Source: Actinomycetes bacterium
Lineage (GTDB): Bacteria; Actinomycetota; Acidimicrobiia; Acidimicrobiales; Palsa-688
Direction: 5' to 3'
Assembly: GCA_021821705.1 (NCBI GenBank)
Contig: JAKACE010000105.1
Location: 1 to 6,421 of the forward strand
Length of the DNA stretch: 6,421 nt
This document shows positions 1-4,052 of the stretch, one piece after another. The position numbers were made by a program, and so were the translations under genes. Position 1 is the stretch's first letter. Every line of letters begins with the position of its first letter. The notes under the pieces were generated by a model. That model was given only the letters and a program-made list of their open reading frames with translations. It did no database searches and had not been told where the DNA came from.

Positions 1-88
1 CTTGCGCTGGGGGGCCTGCGGGCGACAAGACAGCGAAGAAACGGCCCGCCAGGTGGACCATCGAACCGAACTCACCGCCTCCTGCCAT
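1..88 (-). CDS. N-terminal fragment of an unidentified protein, possibly HD-domain family
   Basis: Only the first 29 residues are inside the window; the frame starts at ATG 86-88 and is open to base 1. The visible peptide begins MAGGGEFGSMVHLAGRFFAV and then becomes Pro/Ala/Gly-rich. It faintly recalls the N-terminus of small actinobacterial HD-domain phosphohydrolase-like proteins, which often start with an 'HLARRFxGSL' type segment, but this comes from memory and no catalytic motif is visible. Upstream of the ATG is a weak GTAGG about 8 bases away. A second in-frame ATG (59-61) has a perfect AGGAGG (78-83) upstream, but 16 bases is too far for a normal Shine-Dalgarno. The gene lies 69 bases downstream of the glycosyltransferase ending at 158, on the same strand, so it may be the next gene of the run. 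It could be a different family, and a chance open frame is not excluded. Confidence 0.45.
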   Translation of the reverse strand, partial: MAGGGEFGSMVHLAGRFFAVLSPAGPPAQ

Positions 89-157
89 CACCGCAACCTA
101 CAGGTTGGAACGAGCCGACCGGGCCGCTGGGCCGCCGGGCCCACCACCGGGCCTCAC

Positions 158-1267
158 TCACGGGCCGCCCGGGGCCCGGCGCCGTCGGCCCTCGTCGGCG
201 GTGGCCTTGAGGAGCTCTATGACCCTGGGACCGTTCACAGCCTCGTTGTAGTCCCTGACCACACGGTCGCGTCCGGCAAGGCCCATGCGTCGCCTGCGCT
301 CGGGGTCCTGTGCCAGCTCCCGGACGGCCCGCGCCAATCCGCCGACGTCACCGGGCTCCACCAGCAAACCGGTTGAGTCGTCCACCAACTCGGGAATGGC
401 ACCGAGACGGGTGCTTACCACCGGCAGGCCGGCGGCCATGGCCTCCAATACGGCCCACGGCATTGCGTCACCCTTGGTCGGCAGCACGAAGACGTGGGCG
501 TCACGGTAGAGCCTGCGCAACCGCTCGTCCCCCGGCCCCAGGTCCGTATGGCACCGCACCCCGGGTGTTCTCGGCACGTCCTGCTTGGTGACTATGTCGC
601 ACTCGTACTCCACACCCTCGGCCGACAGCCTGGCCAGTGCCTCGAGGAGCTGGCCACCGCCCTTGCGGTGGAACTGGCCACCGACAAAGAGCAGCCTCAC
701 CGGGCCGCCCGTGTTGTGGGCCGCCACCGACCACTGAGCCACGTCGAGGCCCGGGTGGACCACTTGGCAGCGCTGCTCGGGCATGCCGTAGTCGCCGGTG
801 AGGGACCGCATGGCCCAGTTGTTCCAGGGCATAGCCATGCTCGCCCTGCGCATCGAGGCGCCCGTGAGGCGGCGCTTCATCTCCTCAGCGGCCGGGTGGC
901 CCGGGAAGTGCCAGTAGCCCTGGCCGACATCGTCGATGTTCTTGGGGGTGGCATCCGTCGAGAGCACGCCCGGGACCCGCCTGAGGAGGCCACCGAAAAG
1001 GAGCATCAGCGTCTGGGTATGCATCAGCAGGACATCGAGCCGAGGGGCCAGACCCACTAGGCGGCGGGCGGTGATGCTGGCCTGCAGAGTGCCGTTGCGG
1101 TTGAAGGGCCCCACGGTTGCGGGCCACACCATCGTGTCGGGCTGGACCAGGTACCAGCTGGCACGGATGCTCGGGTCGGCGTTGACGAGACGCTCGAGCA
1201 TCTTGGCGAAAGTGACGTGGCCTATGGTGTGCTCGATGGCAAAGCCCATGCGATAAGCAGGTTGCAC
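158..1267 (-). CDS. GT4-type glycosyltransferase, second of a tandem pair
   Basis: A cytosolic retaining glycosyltransferase of GT-B fold, predicted to move a sugar from a nucleotide-sugar donor to an unknown acceptor (369 aa). The N-terminal acceptor half carries GFAIEHTIGHVTFAK (residues 8-22), MHTQT (82-86), STDATP (103-108) and MPWNNWA (146-152). The C-terminal donor half starts near 190 with FVGGQFHRKGG (194-204), whose Arg-Lys probably contacts the donor diphosphate. It also has VLPTKGDAMPWAVLEAMAAG (261-280), the GT4 nucleotide-sugar motif, but as D-x7-E (D267, E275) rather than the usual E-x7-E. GAIPELV and TGLLVEPGD follow. I see no signal peptide or membrane helix. The GTG at 1265-1267 is preferred because a purine-rich GGAGAGAGAGGA sits just upstream; ATG at codon 7 is the alternative and would still keep the conserved GHVTF block. 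The previous glycosyltransferase stops 21 bases upstream, so the two are almost certainly co-transcribed. The sugar and the acceptor cannot be read from the sequence. Confidence 0.88.
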   Translation of the reverse strand: MQPAYRMGFAIEHTIGHVTFAKMLERLVNADPSIRASWYLVQPDTMVWPATVGPFNRNGTLQASITARRLVGLAPRLDVLLMHTQTLMLLFGGLLRRVPGVLSTDATPKNIDDVGQGYWHFPGHPAAEEMKRRLTGASMRRASMAMPWNNWAMRSLTGDYGMPEQRCQVVHPGLDVAQWSVAAHNTGGPVRLLFVGGQFHRKGGGQLLEALARLSAEGVEYECDIVTKQDVPRTPGVRCHTDLGPGDERLRRLYRDAHVFVLPTKGDAMPWAVLEAMAAGLPVVSTRLGAIPELVDDSTGLLVEPGDVGGLARAVRELAQDPERRRRMGLAGRDRVVRDYNEAVNGPRVIELLKATADEGRRRRAPGGP

Positions 1268-1270
1268 CGG

Positions 1271-1282
1271 TCCTCTCTCTCC
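1271..1282 (-). promoter_or_regulatory. Strong Shine-Dalgarno of the second glycosyltransferase
   Basis: The minus strand reads GGAGAGAGAGGA, ending three bases before the GTG at 1265-1267. It occupies most of the 21-base gap after the stop of the upstream glycosyltransferase. It is the only clear ribosome binding site in the window and decides the GTG start over the ATG six codons later. The other visible starts have weak or no purine-rich leaders. Confidence 0.75.
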
Positions 1283-1288
1283 GGGTCG

Positions 1289-2536
1289 CTATGCCCGAGC
1301 CGGCTCGCAGGACCGGGCGGGACGGGCGACCGACTTGAGCAGGTCGAGCACTCTGCGCCCGTTGGTGGACAGGTCGAACTCCTCTGCCGCCACACGGGCT
1401 CCCTCCTCACCCATCCGCCGGCAGAGGCCGCGGTCGTCGGCCAGTGCCCGCAGCGCCCCGATCAGGCCGGCGCGGTCGCCCGGGCCGACCAGGAGCCCGG
1501 TGCGGCCTTCGCGCACCACCTCGGGGATGGCACCGCTACGGCTACTGACGACGGCGGTGCCCGCCGCCATTGCCTCGACGATGGCCCAACCAAGGGCGTC
1601 GGCTCGCGTCGGCAGCACGAAGACGTCGGCCCCAGCCACCAGGTCGCGCAGCGCCGGGTCACCCGGGCTGAGGTCGAGGTGGGCCCGCACACCGGGCATC
1701 ACGGGCACCTGGGACTTGGTGACGATGTCGCACTCGACCGGCCGGCCCTCGCCTCGCAGGGCGGACACGGCGGCCAGGAGGTCGTCGCCGCCTTTGCGCC
1801 TGAAGTCACCCCCCACAAAGACCAGGCGCAACGGCTTGCGCGGCTGCGGCGCCGGGTGCCCACCCGGCTCGCCACCACCGACTGGCGACCCCTCTGCTGG
1901 CGATCCGGCATCCGATGGCGACACGCCGCCGGCGTGCCCACCGCGGCGAGGCCCTCCCCAAAAAGCCACGTCGACACCTGGGCGCACCAGGTGGCAGCGC
2001 TCGGGTGCAACGCCGTAGTCGTCGATCATCGAGCGCCGGGCCCAGTCGCTCCAGGGCATGACGGCTGCGGCACCTTGCAAGATGGCGCTCATCAGGCGGC
2101 GCTTGAGCTCCTCGGCCATCTGCCCGCCCTGCTCGTGCCCGTAAGCGGCGCCTATCTCGTCGAGGTTGCGCGGCGTGGCGTCGGTGGAGATCACCGTTGG
2201 CAGCCGGCGCAGCACCCGCAGGAAGAAGAGGCCCAGGGTCTGGGTGTGCATGAACAGCGCGTCCAGATCGGAGCCGCGCCCGACCAGGCGCCGGGCCGTG
2301 GCGCTGGTACGCAGGGTGTAGTTGAGCGAGAACGGTGGCACAGTGGCAGGGAAACCGGAACCCGCCGGCTCGACGAAGTACCACTCCGCCTCCACCGTGG
2401 GATCTTCGGCCACGGCCCTCTGCATGGCTTTGGCGAAAGTCACGTGGCCGATGGTGTACTCCATCACGAAACCGAAGCGGTAACGGGTACCGGCCCGCCC
2501 CGTCGCGTTGCTCGGTCCCACCACGCCTAGTGCCAC
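1289..2536 (-). CDS. GT4-type glycosyltransferase, first of a tandem pair
   Basis: Paralogue of the next gene downstream, with the same GT-B layout (415 aa). The N-terminal half has EYTIGHVTFAK (26-36), MHTQT (96-100), STDATP (117-122) and MPWSDWA (160-166). The donor half begins near 235 with FVGGDFRRKGGDDLL (240-254) and contains VLPTRADALGWAIVEAMAAG (307-326), where D313 and E321 take the places of the usual E-x7-E pair. GAIPEVV and TGLLVGPGD follow. Over the first 39 alignable residues (from Tyr19 here, Tyr5 in the paralogue) I count 23 identities. Between the halves (about 195-232) lies a low-complexity Gly/Pro/Ser insert with repeated SP dipeptides that the paralogue lacks. The listed GTG start (2534-2536) gives 14 more residues than the paralogue; GTG codons 5 and 6 are equally plausible and none has a good Shine-Dalgarno. 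It lies 101 bases after the sulfhydrylase gene on the same strand. Donor and acceptor are unknown; no membrane segment is visible. Confidence 0.88.
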   Translation of the reverse strand: MALGVVGPSNATGRAGTRYRFGFVMEYTIGHVTFAKAMQRAVAEDPTVEAEWYFVEPAGSGFPATVPPFSLNYTLRTSATARRLVGRGSDLDALFMHTQTLGLFFLRVLRRLPTVISTDATPRNLDEIGAAYGHEQGGQMAEELKRRLMSAILQGAAAVMPWSDWARRSMIDDYGVAPERCHLVRPGVDVAFWGGPRRGGHAGGVSPSDAGSPAEGSPVGGGEPGGHPAPQPRKPLRLVFVGGDFRRKGGDDLLAAVSALRGEGRPVECDIVTKSQVPVMPGVRAHLDLSPGDPALRDLVAGADVFVLPTRADALGWAIVEAMAAGTAVVSSRSGAIPEVVREGRTGLLVGPGDRAGLIGALRALADDRGLCRRMGEEGARVAAEEFDLSTNGRRVLDLLKSVARPARSCEPARA

Positions 2537-2637
2537 AACGGCCGACCTGTGCGCTCTTTGGCGGTGCCACTTCTACAGGTCCCGGCGAGGCTTCTCGTGC
2601 TCTCCAAATAGGGCAAAGGTGCTGGAGGCGGCACGGA
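2537..2637 (-). other. Intergenic spacer between sulfhydrylase and glycosyltransferase genes
   Basis: This 101-base gap is the longest between complete genes here and is the best place for a separate promoter for the glycosyltransferase pair. I see no convincing -35/-10 pair. The minus strand has a locally AT-richer patch (TTTGCCCTATTTGGAG, about 2604-2619), short inverted arms such as CCTGT...ACAGG with a long loop, and a 7-base direct repeat GTGGCAC at 2530-2536 and 2564-2570. None is strong enough to call a terminator or operator. Confidence 0.3.
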
Positions 2638-3915
2638 CTAACCGCCGGCCAAGGCCTGGTCGATGTCCTCGAGCAGGTCGTCGATGTGCTCGAGGCCGAC
2701 CGAGAGGCGGACCATGTCGGGGGTGATGCCCACCCGGGCCAGGCTAGGCGCGTCGAGCTGGCGATGGGTTGTGGAAGCAGGATGCGCCACAAGAGACTTG
2801 GCGTCACCCATGTTGACCAGTCGCTTGAACAGCTTGACCCGGTTGAAGAAGCCGATGCTGGCCTCGTAACCCCCGGTGGCCCCAAAGGTCACGATCGACG
2901 GGTAGCGCCCGCCGAGGTAACGCTGTGCCAGCTGGTAATAGGGGTCGTCGGGGAAACCCAGGTACCGGGCCCAGGCCACCTTCGGGTGCGAGGCCAGGTG
3001 CTCGGCGACAAGACGGGCGTTGTCGTGGTGGCGCTGGAGCCTTACCGCAAGGGTCTCGAGCCCCTGGAGCAACAAGAAGGCGTTGAACGGCGCCAGGCTG
3101 GCTCCCTCGTTGCGCAGGCCGACTGTACGGCAGCGCACAGCATAGGCGCGCTCTGGGAAGTCCCGGGCGTAGGCAACCCCGTGGAAGGCCGGCTCTGGAG
3201 CGCACAGCATCGGGAAGCGCTCGGCGTGCTCCAGCCACGGAAAGGAGCCCCCGTCTATCACCATGCCACCCAGGGTCGTGCCGTGGCCGCCGACGAACTT
3301 GGTCAACGAGTGGACCACGACGTCAGCCCCGTGCTCGAAAGGCTTGAGGTAGAGCGGCGTGGCCACGGTGTTGTCCACGATCAGGGGCACGCCTCGGGAG
3401 TGCGCCGCCTGGGCCACAGCCTCGATGTCGACCACGTTGCAGGCCGGGTTGCCCACGCTCTCGACGAAGACCGCCTTCGTGCTGGCGTCCACGAGAGAAG
3501 CGATCGCATCGGCGGTGTCGTCGGCGGCAAATCTGACCTCCACTCCCTCGTCTTTCAAAACGTGGGCGAAGTAGGTGTAGGTCGCACCGTACAGCTGGGG
3601 CGCAGCCACGATGTTGGAGCCGGCGACAGTGAGCGCCCGCACGGACATGCGTACCGCTGCGGCACCCGAGCTCACAGCCACCGCCGCCGCACCACGCTCC
3701 AACCCGGTCATGCGCTTCTCGAGCACGTCCACAGTGGGGTTGTTTATGCGGTTGTAGTGGAAGCCCGGCGTTTCGAGGTCGAACACCGCCCCGGCATGGG
3801 CAGCGTCCCTGAAGTCGTGGGCGACTGTCTGGTAGATCGGTACCGCCACCGCTCGGGTGCTGTCCGCCTCGTAGCCGCCGTGGACCGCCATCGTCTCGTC
3901 ACGCACGCCAGCCAC
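2638..3915 (-). CDS. metY: O-acetylhomoserine sulfhydrylase (aminocarboxypropyltransferase)
   Basis: A PLP enzyme of the Cys/Met metabolism family (fold type I, cystathionine gamma-synthase superfamily). It replaces the acyl group of O-acetylhomoserine (in some members O-succinylhomoserine) with sulfide to give homocysteine in the cytosol. The 425 residues match the roughly 420-440 usual for the family. Visible landmarks: VPIYQT near 25, FHYNRINNPT with Y54 and R56 (cofactor phosphate contacts supplied to the neighbouring subunit), SSGAAA (82-87), QLYGATY with Y109 (ring stacking), DNT at 181-183 (Asp to the pyridine nitrogen), HSLTKF with Schiff-base K206, the GASLAPFNAFLLLQGLETL block typical of MetY rather than MetB, HPASTTH (378-384) and RLSVGLE with R403. 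The start is uncertain: GTG 3913-3915, GTG at codon 4 or ATG at codon 9; the conserved domain begins at MAVHGG and no good Shine-Dalgarno is visible. It directly follows the fusion gene with the homoserine O-acyltransferase domain, which could make its substrate. A related thiol or persulfide acceptor is possible. Confidence 0.93.
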   Translation of the reverse strand: MAGVRDETMAVHGGYEADSTRAVAVPIYQTVAHDFRDAAHAGAVFDLETPGFHYNRINNPTVDVLEKRMTGLERGAAAVAVSSGAAAVRMSVRALTVAGSNIVAAPQLYGATYTYFAHVLKDEGVEVRFAADDTADAIASLVDASTKAVFVESVGNPACNVVDIEAVAQAAHSRGVPLIVDNTVATPLYLKPFEHGADVVVHSLTKFVGGHGTTLGGMVIDGGSFPWLEHAERFPMLCAPEPAFHGVAYARDFPERAYAVRCRTVGLRNEGASLAPFNAFLLLQGLETLAVRLQRHHDNARLVAEHLASHPKVAWARYLGFPDDPYYQLAQRYLGGRYPSIVTFGATGGYEASIGFFNRVKLFKRLVNMGDAKSLVAHPASTTHRQLDAPSLARVGITPDMVRLSVGLEHIDDLLEDIDQALAGG

Positions 3916-3938
3916 TGTAGGGCGAGCAGCCGCTAAGA

Positions 3939-4052
3939 CTACCTGTGGGCATGTCGCCAGGCCGCGGCCCGCTGCCTCACCTGCTCCGACAGGTAAGCGC
4001 CCCCAAGGTCAATCAGGCAGCGAACCTGCTCCGGGAGCGAGTTCTCCGGCCG
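3939..4052 (-). other. Coding-like C-terminal tail in a shifted frame (probable frameshift of the fusion gene)
   Basis: In the frame offset by one base from the upstream fusion gene, the minus strand reads RPENSLPEQVRCLIDLGGAY followed by 17 more residues and a TAG at 3939-3941. Of these 37 codons, 31 end in G or C, as in the neighbouring genes. In the fusion gene's own frame, the last 14 codons before its TGA include 8 that end in A or T. So the coding signal appears to move to the shifted frame just before the annotated stop. C-runs on the plus strand at 4064-4067 and 4080-4083 are candidate slip or base-call error sites. If joined, the protein would end 23 bases before the sulfhydrylase start. 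A chance open frame remains possible. Confidence 0.5.

Noticed and set aside
1217..2530. Long plus-strand open frame (437 codons) opposite the first glycosyltransferase
   Set aside because: It is an antisense shadow common in very GC-rich DNA. Its translation is rich in His, Gln, Arg and Gly with no recognisable motif, while the minus strand encodes a clear GT4 protein.
2530..2570. Seven-base direct repeat GTGCCAC (plus strand) as a regulator binding site
   Set aside because: Two copies of a 7-mer 34 bases apart are weak evidence in GC-rich DNA, and one copy overlaps the start codon region.
1806..2885. Minus-strand open frame crossing from the sulfhydrylase into the first glycosyltransferase
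   Set aside because: It overlaps two well-supported genes in another frame and gives a low-complexity Arg/Ala/Gly-rich translation.
2335..3936. Long plus-strand open frame (533 codons) opposite the sulfhydrylase gene
   Set aside because: The opposite strand has every expected PLP-enzyme landmark over the same bases. The plus-strand product has no coherent domain and spans an intergenic gap.
3916..4008. Possible SAM riboswitch or regulatory leader ahead of the sulfhydrylase gene
   Set aside because: The spacer is under 100 bases and largely covered by the likely shifted-frame tail. The only inverted arms seen are ACCTGT/ACAGGT with a long loop, and no known riboswitch core is recognisable by eye.
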